NCBI RefSeq assembly: GCF_000724545.1 | Contig: NZ_JHBV01000039.1 | Location: forward strand, 1 to 64,000 | From: Aureispira sp. CCB-QB1 | GTDB lineage: Bacteria > Bacteroidota > Bacteroidia > Chitinophagales > Saprospiraceae | Direction: 5' to 3' | Length of the DNA stretch: 64,000 nucleotides | Part shown: in pieces, positions 16,002 to 25,832 of the stretch | Layout: the number at the start of each line of letters is the position of its first letter | Numbering within the stretch: position 1 is the stretch's first letter | Program-made: the position numbers and the translations under genes | The notes under the pieces: model-generated | What the model was told of the DNA's origin: nothing | The model's database searches: none | The model's input: the letters and a program-made list of their open reading frames with translations, nothing else

Positions 16002-17963
16002 TTATTCAAAACGTTTGCTTAATTCTACCAAATCCATAGAAATAAACGTTTTATGTCCATTGGGACCAACATAAGGAACTTGACAGGCAAATAACTCATT
16101 AATTAATTGTTGCATTTCAACAGGCTCTAATGGTTTACCTGCTTTGATAGAAGCTTGATAGGCGAGAGAACGTGCAATATTATCATAAAGATCAATTTTT
16201 AGATCAATATTTTGCTTGAACTGTTCAATCAATTTGGTAATAATGGTTTGTTCATTTTGTTGGCTTAGCTCACTAGGCAAGCCGTGAACAATAAAGCTAT
16301 TGGTACCAAACTCTTTAATATCTAAGCCCAACTCATTTAATTGTGGCAGCAAATCTTTGAGCAAGGTAGCATCAGATACCGAAAGCTCTACAGTTTGCGG
16401 AAATAGAAGTTTTTGAGTGGTAGCTCGTTTGTTTTCAAATTGATATAAATAGCGTTCGTACATGATGCGCTGATGTGCTGTATGTTGGTCTATCAGCAAG
16501 AAACCAGACTTAATAGGACTGACAATATAGCGATTGTGCAATTGATATAAATGCTTGGTTGTGGCACTATCTACTGCTTGTTTAGTAGGGGGAGGTGTCG
16601 CAGAGGCTTTGCTAGAGAAAGTCATTTCTTGCGAGTTATCGTTGTCCTCGTGTCGTTCCTCGTCCCCAATAGCAGAAGAAAAGAGTGTTTGTTCCTCTTG
16701 TTCTAATTTTTGTCCTTGTTCCAGGGCCTCATTCTCGATATTTTCATACAGTTTCTCCCAATTTTGCAAATTGGAGAGTTCTGTTTCTGATTTTTGACGC
16801 TTGTGTTGCGTTGAAAAAGGCTGTTTGGAGGCACTCATTTTAGAACTAAATGTTTGTCCTTCTTGTGCCTCTTTTTTCGAAAAATTAAGATTTAATGCTG
16901 TTAGATCTAGGTTAGCATCGTCTAAGTGCTGCGAAATACCACTTTCTACTTCAAAGTCAAGGGTTGGAGTAATGCTGTTTTGAGCCAAAGCATGGCGAGC
17001 GGTAACTCTCAAATAATTGTAAACCAAACGTTCGTCTTCAAACTTGATTTCTTGTTTGGTAGGATGAACATTAACATCAATTTTCGCAGGGTCAATTTCA
17101 AAAAAAACGACATACAAAGGATAGACTTTTTCAGGCAACAAATCCTCGTAAGCACTTAAAATAGCATGATTTAGATAACCACTTTTGATGTATCGATTAT
17201 TGACAAAGAAAAACTGATCCCCTCTAGTTTTTTTAGCCGCATCGGGTTTCCCAATATAGCCTTTGATTTTGATAATATCGGTATCTTCTTGGATTGGAAT
17301 TAAGTTCTTATTGACCTTGTTGCCCAAAATACCGACAATACGTTGTCGCAAATTGGAAATAGGAAGGTGGTATAACTTAGCAGAGTTATGATGCAAAGAA
17401 AAGAAAATATCAGGATGAGCTAAGGCCACGTGCTGAAACTCATCGATAATATGTCGCATCTCAACCGTATCAGACTTTAAAAAGTTACGACGAGCAGGGA
17501 CGTTAAAAAACAAATTTTTAACAGAAATAGACGTACCTGCTGCTGTTTGACAAGGCTCTTGAGTAACAATTCGAGAGCCTGCAATTTTAATTTGTATGCC
17601 CAACTCTTCTTGTTGTTGTTTGGTACGCATCTCGACTTGTGCTACCGCCGCAATCGAAGCCATTGCTTCGCCTCGGAAACCTTTAGTTCGGATAGAGAAC
17701 AAATCTTCTGTTTGGCGTATTTTGGAAGTCGCATGACGTTCAAAACACATACGGGCATCCGTTTCAGACATTCCAATTCCATCGTCAACAACTTGAATAA
17801 GCGTTTTACCCGCATTTTTGATGATTAGACGGATGTTTTTAGCGCCTGCATCAATCGAGTTTTCTAGCAATTCTTTGACAACAGATGCAGGGCGTTGAAC
17901 AACCTCTCCTGCTGCAATCTGATTAGCAATGTGGTCAGGTAATAATTGTATTAAATCTGCCAT
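16002..17963 (-). CDS. mutL: DNA mismatch repair protein MutL
   Basis: A 653-residue GHKL ATPase that links MutS recognition of mismatches to downstream repair. The N-terminal ATPase shows ELLENSIDAGAK, VDDGIGM and TKGFRGEA. The transducer domain follows to about 330, then a charged, Gln/Ser/Glu-rich linker to about 465, then the C-terminal dimerisation domain. The C-terminal endonuclease signature is altered: the sequence reads DQHTAHQRIMYE where DQHA-x2-E-x4-E is expected, so nicking activity is doubtful. It is the last gene of a probable operon with a small membrane protein and a J-domain protein (gap 16 bases on this start, or less). Confidence 0.95.
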   Translation of the reverse strand: MADLIQLLPDHIANQIAAGEVVQRPASVVKELLENSIDAGAKNIRLIIKNAGKTLIQVVDDGIGMSETDARMCFERHATSKIRQTEDLFSIRTKGFRGEAMASIAAVAQVEMRTKQQQEELGIQIKIAGSRIVTQEPCQTAAGTSISVKNLFFNVPARRNFLKSDTVEMRHIIDEFQHVALAHPDIFFSLHHNSAKLYHLPISNLRQRIVGILGNKVNKNLIPIQEDTDIIKIKGYIGKPDAAKKTRGDQFFFVNNRYIKSGYLNHAILSAYEDLLPEKVYPLYVVFFEIDPAKIDVNVHPTKQEIKFEDERLVYNYLRVTARHALAQNSITPTLDFEVESGISQHLDDANLDLTALNLNFSKKEAQEGQTFSSKMSASKQPFSTQHKRQKSETELSNLQNWEKLYENIENEALEQGQKLEQEEQTLFSSAIGDEERHEDNDNSQEMTFSSKASATPPPTKQAVDSATTKHLYQLHNRYIVSPIKSGFLLIDQHTAHQRIMYERYLYQFENKRATTQKLLFPQTVELSVSDATLLKDLLPQLNELGLDIKEFGTNSFIVHGLPSELSQQNEQTIITKLIEQFKQNIDLKIDLYDNIARSLAYQASIKAGKPLEPVEMQQLINELFACQVPYVGPNGHKTFISMDLVELSKRFE

Positions 17964-17979
17964 GTATTGTTTAATGTGG

Positions 17980-18339
17980 TTAATTATACTCTTCTAAAAG
18001 TTCGTATTCTTGGCTTTCTAAAGGAAACCATTGTTTCATTAACTTAGGCAATAAACTATCTAATATAAAATAGCTAGCAACAGACAAAGCAATGATAATC
18101 AGCAAAAGTCTAAAAGAGGAAGAACTAGTGAAGCCTTTTCTTTTGTGTTTGCTGTCTGAATATTTATAATTTCCAAACTCTTGGCGAATGCGCATTTTTG
18201 TCAAATCGCCATCTGCATTTTGGTTTTGTCTACTTTTTATACGACGTTCTAAAGCTTCTTTGTCAGCGTCATAAAAACGAGGCTTATAGCCAAATTCTCT
18301 GGGTTTAAATTTTGTAGTACTATTAAATAACTTTAACAT
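17980..18339 (-). CDS. Small membrane protein, basic N-terminus
   Basis: 119 residues from the ATG at 18339; the frame is open 11 codons further to a TTG at 18372. A basic N-terminal region (KFKPREFGYKPRFYDADKEA, then Arg/Lys/Gln-rich) precedes one membrane helix (about residues 77-97) and an acidic C-terminal tail. Small proteins of this layout next to mutL are common in Bacteroidota, but I know of no function. It lies 16 bases upstream of mutL and 37 bases downstream of the J-domain gene, all on one strand. Confidence 0.78.
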   Translation of the reverse strand: MLKLFNSTTKFKPREFGYKPRFYDADKEALERRIKSRQNQNADGDLTKMRIRQEFGNYKYSDSKHKRKGFTSSSSFRLLLIIIALSVASYFILDSLLPKLMKQWFPLESQEYELLEEYN

Positions 18340-18376
18340 AAGGTCATTTTTTGAACAAAATAATACAATCAAGCAT

Positions 18377-19183
18377 CTAAAACATAGGATTCATACGATG
18401 CATTGCAAATAGCAAAATGATAATTATAAAAAACATCATCGCAATTAAAACATAAGCAATCCCTTGTTCTCCACGTCGATTGACAGCTTGTTTTTGAGCA
18501 ACGGAAGTAGAAGCTGTTGATGTTGCAATAGGTTTACGGGGAGATTTTGTTTTTGTTTTTTTCTTTTGGGGCTTTTTTTCTATTGTGTGTTTGTCTTTTT
18601 GTTGTTTCGTTGTCTCCAAAAGCCCATCTTGACGTTGTTTGACGGCAGCTTTTTGAGGTGAATAATCTAAGTTTTTGAGGGCTAGGTTTTTGGTACTTGT
18701 CTTGTTAGAATGGCTATTACTAGCTTTGAGTGTTAATGTTAATCGTTCTTGCGTAACATCTATTTCAGAGAGTCGAATGGTTTGAGTACCATTCGAAGCA
18801 ACCTGCCCAATTAAATTAATTTCAACCAACTCGGCATTTAAAACTTCCCAAGAAATGGTTAACAAGTCGTTTTTTCGGACCGATTTTTTGGAAGCAAAAA
18901 AAGAAGCAATGACAGGGGCAGGTCCCGCTAATATTTCATTGACTTCTGCATCCAATTCTTTGCTCAAAGCTTTGTCATACCTAAATCGTTTGTGATCATC
19001 ACTCAATACTTCATAGGCTTCTTTAATTTTGCCATAATGCATGACAAAAAAGGGATCGTTACCGTTTTCTTTAGGATGAAATTTGAGCGATAGTTTTTGA
19101 TAAGCTCGTTGAATTTCGGATAGGGTAGCGTTTTTGGAGATGCCTAATATGTAATAATAGTCTTTCACAGAACAAATATACAT
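18377..19183 (-). CDS. Membrane-anchored J-domain protein
   Basis: 268 residues. The J domain (about residues 7-72) has the [14 protein letters not shown] start and the [19 protein letters not shown] end. Its signature tripeptide reads HPK (36-38) instead of HPD; the Asp normally stimulates Hsp70 ATPase. A beta-rich middle (about 85-160) and a Lys/Gln/Thr-rich linker lead to a C-terminal membrane helix (about 243-263). It would present a J-like domain at the membrane. The start could also be a GTG at residue 6. It probably heads the operon with the small membrane protein and mutL. Confidence 0.85.
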   Translation of the reverse strand: MYICSVKDYYYILGISKNATLSEIQRAYQKLSLKFHPKENGNDPFFVMHYGKIKEAYEVLSDDHKRFRYDKALSKELDAEVNEILAGPAPVIASFFASKKSVRKNDLLTISWEVLNAELVEINLIGQVASNGTQTIRLSEIDVTQERLTLTLKASNSHSNKTSTKNLALKNLDYSPQKAAVKQRQDGLLETTKQQKDKHTIEKKPQKKKTKTKSPRKPIATSTASTSVAQKQAVNRRGEQGIAYVLIAMMFFIIIILLFAMHRMNPMF

Positions 19184-19249
19184 TTTTTTAAGGGAAGAAG
19201 GAAGTGGTTTTTTAAGTAAAACTACTCAAAAGAAAAATTTAATCTAAGC

Positions 19250-21049
19250 TTAATTCGTTGTCGGTTGTTCTGGCGGGATACCACAAGGCAAGGCAATGCT
19301 AGCCAATCGACCAATGAATGCCAAATCATCCCTTAGTTGTTTTCTTCTAAGCTCTTCGGCATAAAAAGCAGCTTGATATTCTAAGTCTACACGAATCTTG
19401 TTAAACTTCGTATGGTTTGATTCCATTTTTTGTAACGTTTGGTTCAAGGCTTGTGCCGTTATCGGTTGAGGATTTAGGCGTACTCGAATGGTGGGGGTGA
19501 CTTTAAAATTAGTTTGGTCATGAAAAGCCTCTTTTCCCTGATAGGCAACAACGACAGCCTGTGCGGTTTGCATTTTTTTATAGAGCAGAAAAGGGTCACC
19601 ACGATAGCCCTCTTTAAATAATTCTTTATCGGCACTTTTGAAGGCAAAAATACTACTGATATTGGGATCGACACTATAAACGTGTACTCGATCGTATTGT
19701 TTGCCATTGGTAACACGAATTTCTAAATCAAACTTATCCAAAGGCTTTAGAGTTTCGGCTACAGTGATCCAACCCATTTTATCTAGCTTGAAACCAAATT
19801 TATTCAAACGGTAAGTTGCTCGTTTTTGTAAAACTTTTTGATAGTCTGTTCGTATTTTTTTTGCAGCCTTAGCTTTCTTTTCAAGCTCTTTATCCAATGC
19901 TTTTTTGAGTTCAACTAATTGTGTTCTTGTTTTTTTGAGCTGTTGGCTATAATAATTACCTAAATTCTTAACAGAAGGAGGCAAGTCTTTTATATTGCCC
20001 AAGTTTTCTCTAGCAAAGGCTTTGAATTGCATCTGATAATCAGAATTGCTGCCTAGTAATTGAGCAACTTTTTCGTCACAACGTGCCATATCCCAATCTA
20101 GGTGGTTGATATAAATATCCAAGGCAGCTTGTTCTCTAGCCAAATGGAGGTAGTGCAGGCGTTGTTCAAAAGCTTTGGTGGCAATTAAGGTATTGGCAAA
20201 CTGTCTTTTTTTGATCACTTTGATGGCACTAGGGTCTATACCTGTGCAGCTTATAATGGAATCTATACCATGGTCAGCATGACTGCCTTCATCTTGAAAA
20301 AAATTAAAACTTGTGTTGGGCAAGGCTGGTTTTTTCTGTGAATTTCTATCATGAGGATACATGGCACCAAAACTATAATACAAGCTATCTAAAAGTGCTG
20401 TAGTCGCTACTTTATAATTGCGAAAAGGCAAATGTTTTTGTGCGGTATTGGCAAAGTTTGGGGGTAAAAAATCAAGTTCTTCCAGATCAACAGGAATTAA
20501 ATATTGTTTGGGTGGGGTAGGCTTTAGCCATTGCATTTCTCCTTGAGGATTGCGAATTCCTTCAAAAATAAGCGGATTTTTTAGTTCTGTTTGTCGATTA
20601 GTTGCGATATAAACGGGATTACTTTGATTAAATGCGAGTTGTTCACCATCGGCAGTAGCATTGATAAAAAGTGTTGCCCCATTTTTTAAGACAGCATCTT
20701 TGTACTGACCACTAATGTTTGACTGAATTTGCTCTTCTAAATTAGCAATATCTGTTACCTCTATGGTAATTTCTTTTTCTACGATACGTCCATTTTTGTC
20801 TCGAAATGCTCCCTTGGGAATAGACAAGATGGTGCCGTTGGTAGTTTCTACAACATGATCCTCCAAGCCACTTAGCTTAAAAAATTCACTTTTTTTGAAT
20901 GTTTCTATAAAAGGGTCGCCAGGGTGGTATTTTATTTTTTCTGTGAAGGCATTTATATCAATGGCAACCTTAGAATCGGTATTGGAGTCATCAGAGTTAC
21001 AAGCTATAAATGCAATCGTCAGTAGGCAGAATATTAAATATGGTTTCAT
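19250..21049 (-). CDS. Large lipoprotein of unknown function
   Basis: A 599-residue envelope protein with a lipoprotein signal (IFCLLTIAFIAC; lipidated cysteine about residue 17). Residues about 60-170 are beta-rich and contain TILSIPKGAFRDKNGRIV, a phrase like the ZU5-type or carboxypeptidase-regulatory-like folds of Bacteroidota lipoproteins. Residues about 290-410 include a Lys/Ala/Glu-rich coiled coil. Another beta-rich part follows to about 540. It has no catalytic motif I recognise. It lies downstream of the ABC transporter gene on the same strand with a 99-base gap, so it may be its own unit. Confidence 0.78.
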   Translation of the reverse strand: MKPYLIFCLLTIAFIACNSDDSNTDSKVAIDINAFTEKIKYHPGDPFIETFKKSEFFKLSGLEDHVVETTNGTILSIPKGAFRDKNGRIVEKEITIEVTDIANLEEQIQSNISGQYKDAVLKNGATLFINATADGEQLAFNQSNPVYIATNRQTELKNPLIFEGIRNPQGEMQWLKPTPPKQYLIPVDLEELDFLPPNFANTAQKHLPFRNYKVATTALLDSLYYSFGAMYPHDRNSQKKPALPNTSFNFFQDEGSHADHGIDSIISCTGIDPSAIKVIKKRQFANTLIATKAFEQRLHYLHLAREQAALDIYINHLDWDMARCDEKVAQLLGSNSDYQMQFKAFARENLGNIKDLPPSVKNLGNYYSQQLKKTRTQLVELKKALDKELEKKAKAAKKIRTDYQKVLQKRATYRLNKFGFKLDKMGWITVAETLKPLDKFDLEIRVTNGKQYDRVHVYSVDPNISSIFAFKSADKELFKEGYRGDPFLLYKKMQTAQAVVVAYQGKEAFHDQTNFKVTPTIRVRLNPQPITAQALNQTLQKMESNHTKFNKIRVDLEYQAAFYAEELRRKQLRDDLAFIGRLASIALPCGIPPEQPTTN

Positions 21050-21148
21050 GAGTATGGATTTTATTATGATTAAGATGAGTGTCGTTCTCTAAAATGTTAT
21101 TAATAAAGATGTATTTATGATCGTTTTTGGTGCTTTTGGGAATAAGAA

Positions 21149-22963
21149 CTACATCATTTGCAGTTGCACCAACCGTTGATAAATGCCTTTGGCTGCCAAC
21201 AATTCCTGATGAGTGCCCTGTTCAACAATTTTTCCTTCTTGCAACACCACAATTTTGTCTACATGTTGGATGGTCGAAAGGCGATGTGCAATGACAATCG
21301 AAGTTCGATTTTGCATCACTCGAAGCAATGCTTCTTGAACCAATCGTTCGGAAGCAGAATCTAGGGCAGATGTTGCTTCGTCTAAAATGAGGATTGGTGG
21401 ATTTCTGAGAATGGCCCTTGCAATCGTAATGCGCTGTCGTTGTCCTCCACTTAGTTTATTGCCTCGATCTCCAATAGAGGTTTGATACCCTTGTTCCATT
21501 TGAACAATAAACTCGTGGGCATTGGCAATTTTGGCAGCCGCTTCAACTTCTTCTTTTCGAACATTTTCTAAGCCAAATACAATATTATTATAAATGGTAT
21601 CATTAAAAAGAATTGCTTCTTGAGAAACCATACTCATCAATCCTCGAAGCGCTTTGAGTTGGTAGTTTTTGATATTAATACCATCCAACAAAATTTCACC
21701 TTCTGTTAAATCATAAAAACGAGGAATTAAGTCAATTAAGGTTGATTTTCCAGCGCCAGAAGCTCCAACTAAGGCAATCGAGCTGCCTTTGGGAATAGTT
21801 AAGTTAATATCGTGTAGGATTGTTCGCTCTTGGTTGTACTGAAAATGGACATTTTTAAAGCTGATTTCTTTGGAGAAATTTTGTATGTTTTGAGCATTGG
21901 GCAAATCATCAATACCAATAGGCGCGTTCAAAATGTCGTTGATACGCTCAATTGCTGCGCTTCCTTTTTGAATGGCATAATAGGCACTAGAAAATGATTT
22001 TGCAGGATCAATAATATTGTAAAACATACTAATAAACACCACAAATGTAGAGGCTTCAAAGGTACCTTGAAAAACTAGAGAACCGCCAAACATTAAAAGT
22101 ACGACAACAACCGAAACGCCTAAAAATTCAGTTAGGGGAGAGGATAAATCTTTGCGGCGCATAATGCGTACCATCGTTTGTTCATAATGATGATTTTCTG
22201 TTTCAAAGTTATTTTCTTGATACCTTTCTGCGTTAAAAGCACGCACAATTCTAAGTCCTCCTAGTGCCTCGTCCAAAATAGAAAGTAAACGACCTTGAGA
22301 TTCTTGGGCAGCAGTAGATTTTCGTTTTAATGTCCGAGCAATCCCTCCTATAATCAAACCCACAAATAAGATTAAAATAAATGAAAATCCAGTTAATAAG
22401 GGGCTAATATAAAGCATGACAAGCAAAGAGCCTATAATCATGATGGGAGAACGAACAACTGTTTCTACAGATTGCAAGACAGACCATTGAATTTCCTGCA
22501 CATCAATGGTTATCCTTGACATTAAGTCCCCTTTGCGTTCTTCTGAAAAATAGGAAAGTGGCAAGTACAAGAGTTTTTCAAAAACCGCTTTTCGAATTCT
22601 TTTTTCAATGCCATATCGAACCGGTGTCATGACGTACAGTGCCAAGTATCGAAATAAATTTTTGAACAAAAAAGTACCCACTACAATAGCAGAAACTAAA
22701 ATCAATCCCGCTTCTTTGCCGTTTTCAATGATGTACTGATTCAAACTAGTATTAAAATACTGTTTCCAGCCAGCAATAAAACCTTGTTCCGTTACAGCAC
22801 TATGTGTTATGGCTTCTGTTGCAAATAAAATGTCTAAAAATGGCTTTAGAACCAAAAAAGAAGCAATGGTAAATAAGGCGGCAAGAATATTAAAAAGCAC
22901 ATTTAGAGCCGCATAAGATTTATAAAATTGTAGATAGTGTAATGTCTTTAGAAAATGCTGCAT
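21149..22963 (-). CDS. ABC transporter, MsbA-type exporter half-transporter
   Basis: A 604-residue fused exporter, working as a homodimer or paired half-transporter in the inner membrane. Residues about 15-325 form the six-helix membrane domain. The nucleotide-binding domain has the Walker A GASGAGKST near residue 394, the signature LSGGQRQR, the Walker B ILILDEATSALD and the switch histidine in IVIAHRLSTI. It fits the MsbA/LmrA group, which exports lipids or hydrophobic compounds. The first in-frame ATG is used. It is transcribed alone, with repeat-bearing DNA upstream. Substrate is not determinable. Confidence 0.92.
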   Translation of the reverse strand: MQHFLKTLHYLQFYKSYAALNVLFNILAALFTIASFLVLKPFLDILFATEAITHSAVTEQGFIAGWKQYFNTSLNQYIIENGKEAGLILVSAIVVGTFLFKNLFRYLALYVMTPVRYGIEKRIRKAVFEKLLYLPLSYFSEERKGDLMSRITIDVQEIQWSVLQSVETVVRSPIMIIGSLLVMLYISPLLTGFSFILILFVGLIIGGIARTLKRKSTAAQESQGRLLSILDEALGGLRIVRAFNAERYQENNFETENHHYEQTMVRIMRRKDLSSPLTEFLGVSVVVVLLMFGGSLVFQGTFEASTFVVFISMFYNIIDPAKSFSSAYYAIQKGSAAIERINDILNAPIGIDDLPNAQNIQNFSKEISFKNVHFQYNQERTILHDINLTIPKGSSIALVGASGAGKSTLIDLIPRFYDLTEGEILLDGINIKNYQLKALRGLMSMVSQEAILFNDTIYNNIVFGLENVRKEEVEAAAKIANAHEFIVQMEQGYQTSIGDRGNKLSGGQRQRITIARAILRNPPILILDEATSALDSASERLVQEALLRVMQNRTSIVIAHRLSTIQHVDKIVVLQEGKIVEQGTHQELLAAKGIYQRLVQLQMM

Positions 22964-23643
22964 TCATTTTGGTTTATTAGAAAAGTAATACGCTATAATT
23001 TGTGGTGCTATTCTATCGAAATAGAATATTTGAGAATGTACTAAGCCAAAGAACGTTATTTTTTGGTTGGTTAGAGAGAATACGGTCTGGATTTTTTGAT
23101 TCGGTACTTATTTCGGTACTTTTTTGAAAGCCCAATCAACTTAGTGGATTTGTTGTTCATTACTCCGTTGAAAAATCGTATTAGTTTGATTATCAGTAAG
23201 ATGTACTTTTGCTAACCTTTGCACTAAAAGACTGATAATCAAACTAATGCAAGATGCTTTTTTACGTTTTTCGTAGGAAAACTAAAAAATCAACGGAGTA
23301 TTAGTTGTTGTAAGATGAGGAATTAATTGGTTTGGTTTTAATGTTTTGGTTATCATTGTTTTATGTGTTGGTTTCGTTCTCTTTAAATGATTGTAAGTAT
23401 ACTGTTCAAAAAAAATAAAAAAAAAGTAGACGAAAAAGCAACTTTATGAAAACAATTATCGTTTATGGGCATATTCTGATCGTGTTCAGTGTAATTTTAT
23501 TAAATTAATTTAATTATCCTATGCGTTGAGTTTTATGTAAAAGTTGTTGGTAATTCATTAATAAAAATAACTTTTAGAAACAGTTCTCCCCTCAACGCTT
23601 TTATCCTTTTTCTTTTTAATTTTAAACTTAAAATCTAAGTACT
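22964..23643. other. Long intergenic region with a palindromic repeat element
   Basis: About 680 bases between the divergent ABC transporter and PepSY-like genes. The only structure I see is the inverted-repeat element at 23161-23300. The rest is AT-rich and featureless to my eye; promoters for both genes must lie here. Confidence 0.6.
23161..23300. repeat. MITE-like palindromic element, related to repeat family 1
   Basis: Outer inverted repeats TACTCCGTTGA (23161-23171) and TCAACGGAGTA (23290-23300) enclose an inner perfect 18-base inverted repeat (ATTAGTTTGATTATCAGT at 23180-23197, complement at 23231-23248). The outer termini recur at 51292-51360, and a related pair bounds 50425-50648. 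Confidence 0.8.
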
Positions 23644-24132
23644 ATGAAATACTTGGTAATGGTCGCTGCTACGCTTATGTTAAGTGTAGGGCAAGGAAAT
23701 GGACAGATGGCTACTTCTATTGATGTGGTAGATGTTCCTAAAAAAGTGCTGGCTACTTTTAACAAAAATGGCAAGGTTGAGCAAGTCGATTGGACATTGG
23801 AAAAAGAGCAGTATATTGCCAGTTTCTACGATGAAACGAAATTGGTTTTTCTGCAACTTTATTATAATGAAGAAGGCAAATGGTTGAAAACTCAAAAAGA
23901 GTTGGAAGAAGATAAGTTGCCAACGCCTATTGCGACTAGTTTGAGCGAAATTTATGGAGAAAATTATGCCATTCTGTTGATTACAGAAGCTTCATATCCA
24001 GACAAAGTAGAGTATCAAGTTGAGATTGAGTATTCAGAAGAAATGCTACAATTGTTGTTTGATAAGAATGGCAAATTGCTATCAAAAGTAGCGCTTGAAG
24101 AAGAAATTGAAATATTTGAAGATGAGGATTGA
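23644..24132 (+). CDS. Secreted PepSY-like protein (DUF2874 type)
   Basis: A 162-residue protein with a signal peptide (about residues 1-21, cleavage after GNG-Q). Two repeats of the PepSY-like or BLIP-like fold follow. Each shows a Val-x-x-x-Val-x-Ala-x-Phe-x-x-x-type start (VPKKVLATFNKNGKVEQVDW) and an extended strand pair (ASFYDETKLVFLQLYYNEEG, then YQVEIEYSEEMLQLLFDKNG). It is periplasmic or surface. This family is often called beta-lactamase-inhibitor-like, with no proven role in Bacteroidota. A terminator hairpin follows. Confidence 0.75.
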   Translation: MKYLVMVAATLMLSVGQGNGQMATSIDVVDVPKKVLATFNKNGKVEQVDWTLEKEQYIASFYDETKLVFLQLYYNEEGKWLKTQKELEEDKLPTPIATSLSEIYGENYAILLITEASYPDKVEYQVEIEYSEEMLQLLFDKNGKLLSKVALEEEIEIFEDED

Positions 24133-24195
24133 TGTTATTACTGCTATGTAAATATTAGAACAATATAGAGTAACTGATCGTGTAATGAACTTATT

Positions 24196-24240
24196 TCGGA
24201 ATAAAGCAATTTTGTTTTATTCCGATTTTTTATTTTTTTT
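24196..24240 (+). terminator. Rho-independent terminator
   Basis: TCGGAATAAA (24196-24205) pairs with TTTATTCCGA (24216-24225), a perfect 10-base stem with a 10-base loop, followed by a T-rich run. It lies between the PepSY-like gene and the next gene. Confidence 0.85.
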
Positions 24241-24255
24241 AATCCGAATTTTAGA

Positions 24256-24744
24256 ATGAAATACTATCCAATTTGCACCTTTAAAGAATTTTATGTAGAT
24301 GTCTCAGTAGCAAAGAGGGAGCTAACGGAATGGTGGAACTGGAAATTATGGAATCCTTTGTGCCTTGTTGAGACCAACCCTAAAGATGATTCGTTGAAAC
24401 TTCGGTTTAGTACAGAATTATTCAAAGATATACGTACTGTATGGACCTTGTCTATAAACAGTCTGTCAGAAGATGTTGTTATAACAAGTAGACCTTTAGG
24501 GAATGGAGATTTAAATTTGACGTGGAACATAACAATTAAAGGAAAAAATAAGGAACAATTATTAATTAGTACTATTTTGCTAGAGGGTAATTTAGCAGGG
24601 CTTTACTACGAGCGTTATGCCGTTTGTTGGACGAAGCTGTTAAAAAATATGAATCGCGATTTTATTCATTATTTGAATCGAAAATATTTAAGTACAACCT
24701 TTATGGTAGAGGATGGATGTACGGAGTATTATCCTATTGTGTGA
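24256..24744 (+). CDS. Protein of unknown function
   Basis: 162 residues with no signal peptide and no membrane helix; rich in Trp and Tyr, with a beta-rich middle (SLKLRFSTELFK, TVWTLSINSLSEDVVITSRP, LNLTWNITI). The C-terminal helix is GLYYERYAVCWTKLLKNMNR. The strand pattern and terminal helix could suit a small SRPBCC/START-like domain, but I would not assign one. The start codon lies 16 bases after the terminator run, so transcription may begin within that gap. Function unknown. Confidence 0.65.
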   Translation: MKYYPICTFKEFYVDVSVAKRELTEWWNWKLWNPLCLVETNPKDDSLKLRFSTELFKDIRTVWTLSINSLSEDVVITSRPLGNGDLNLTWNITIKGKNKEQLLISTILLEGNLAGLYYERYAVCWTKLLKNMNRDFIHYLNRKYLSTTFMVEDGCTEYYPIV

Positions 24745-24904
24745 GATTAATATTTCATAGAATTTAATGCTTAAGGTGGTTGTCGATGAACTATATTCCT
24801 ACTGCGTAGTATTGATTTTGTACATTTTGTTTCATGAGCGTTACGCCATTGATTATTTGAATCTTCTGGAAGGAAATTCGCCAAGTATTAATAACAAAAG
24901 CTAG

Positions 24905-25768
24905 ATGAAAAAAACATTTATACAAGCCTTAGCCATTGTAACGATTATGATTTTTAAGCGTTACAAAATCCATCTGTTAAACAACAATCAGATAGAATGG
25001 GTAAAAGAAATAGATGTTGCTTTTGTGGATGTTTTGTTAAATTATGTTTATTTTCTTTTGATACTTAGTTTTGCCAAAGGAGCTATTTTCTTTTGGTATC
25101 GAAAAAGCAAGAAAATCCCTCAAGAAAGATCTGACAATATTATTTTGGGGGTGAACAATATTCATGCTTTGGTTGTCGGAGTGGTAACTGTCCTAACAGG
25201 GCTTGCCTTGATGGGAATTGATGTGAAAGCCTTTTTTGCTTCATTGAGTATCATAGCAGCCGCTATTGCTATTATTTCGAAGGACTATATTTCCAACGTC
25301 ATAGGAGGAATGCTGATTGCCTTTTCGAATGATGTGAATCTTGGAGATTATATCAAGGTAGGGGGCAACAAAGGGAAGGTAATAGATATGTCGATTACCA
25401 TGTTTAGTTTGTTGACGGACGATGATGATGTGGTTATTATTCCGAATAATATGGTATATGCTTTGGATGTTATTAATTATACCAAAAGAGCTATAAAAAA
25501 GACCAGTATAGAGTTTGAAATAAGTTTAGACGCAATTGCTACAGTGAGTCAGTTAGAAGCAGATTTAATTGCTACTTTAAACGAATTTGACCCTATTATT
25601 CAAAGTGATTCTTACAACCTAAAAGCAGTGGGAATTAAAAAAGACTATGTAGAATTTAAGTTTCAATATATTTTAGATATACCCGACCGAGAGAAAGAAA
25701 AAGATATTCGAAAGAAAGTAATTCGGAGAGTAGTACAAATTATCAAAAAAGTTGATTCTTCTCTGTAA
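24905..25768 (+). CDS. MscS-family mechanosensitive channel
   Basis: A 287-residue membrane channel that would open on membrane tension and release small osmolytes. Hydrophobic segments lie at about 5-17 (short), 42-62 and 82-102, and the pore-lining third helix is about 105-140 (AFFASLSIIAAAIAIISKDY). The MscS hallmark ISNVIGGMLIAFSNDVNLGDYIKV follows, then the small beta domain and a C-terminal alpha/beta domain. It is shorter than many paralogues. It precedes the ATP-grasp cassette by 65 bases on the same strand, so cotranscription is possible. Confidence 0.9.
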   Translation: MKKTFIQALAIVTIMIFKRYKIHLLNNNQIEWVKEIDVAFVDVLLNYVYFLLILSFAKGAIFFWYRKSKKIPQERSDNIILGVNNIHALVVGVVTVLTGLALMGIDVKAFFASLSIIAAAIAIISKDYISNVIGGMLIAFSNDVNLGDYIKVGGNKGKVIDMSITMFSLLTDDDDVVIIPNNMVYALDVINYTKRAIKKTSIEFEISLDAIATVSQLEADLIATLNEFDPIIQSDSYNLKAVGIKKDYVEFKFQYILDIPDREKEKDIRKKVIRRVVQIIKKVDSSL

Positions 25769-25832
25769 AGAGACATTGACAGACATATATATTTAGCGAA
25801 CACACAATTCCATTTTTGGAAAAAAAACAATC

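Noticed and set aside
24779-24830. Possible degenerate copy of repeat family 1 before the MscS gene
   Set aside because: Only CTACTGCGTAGTA resembles the modules, which is too short for a call.
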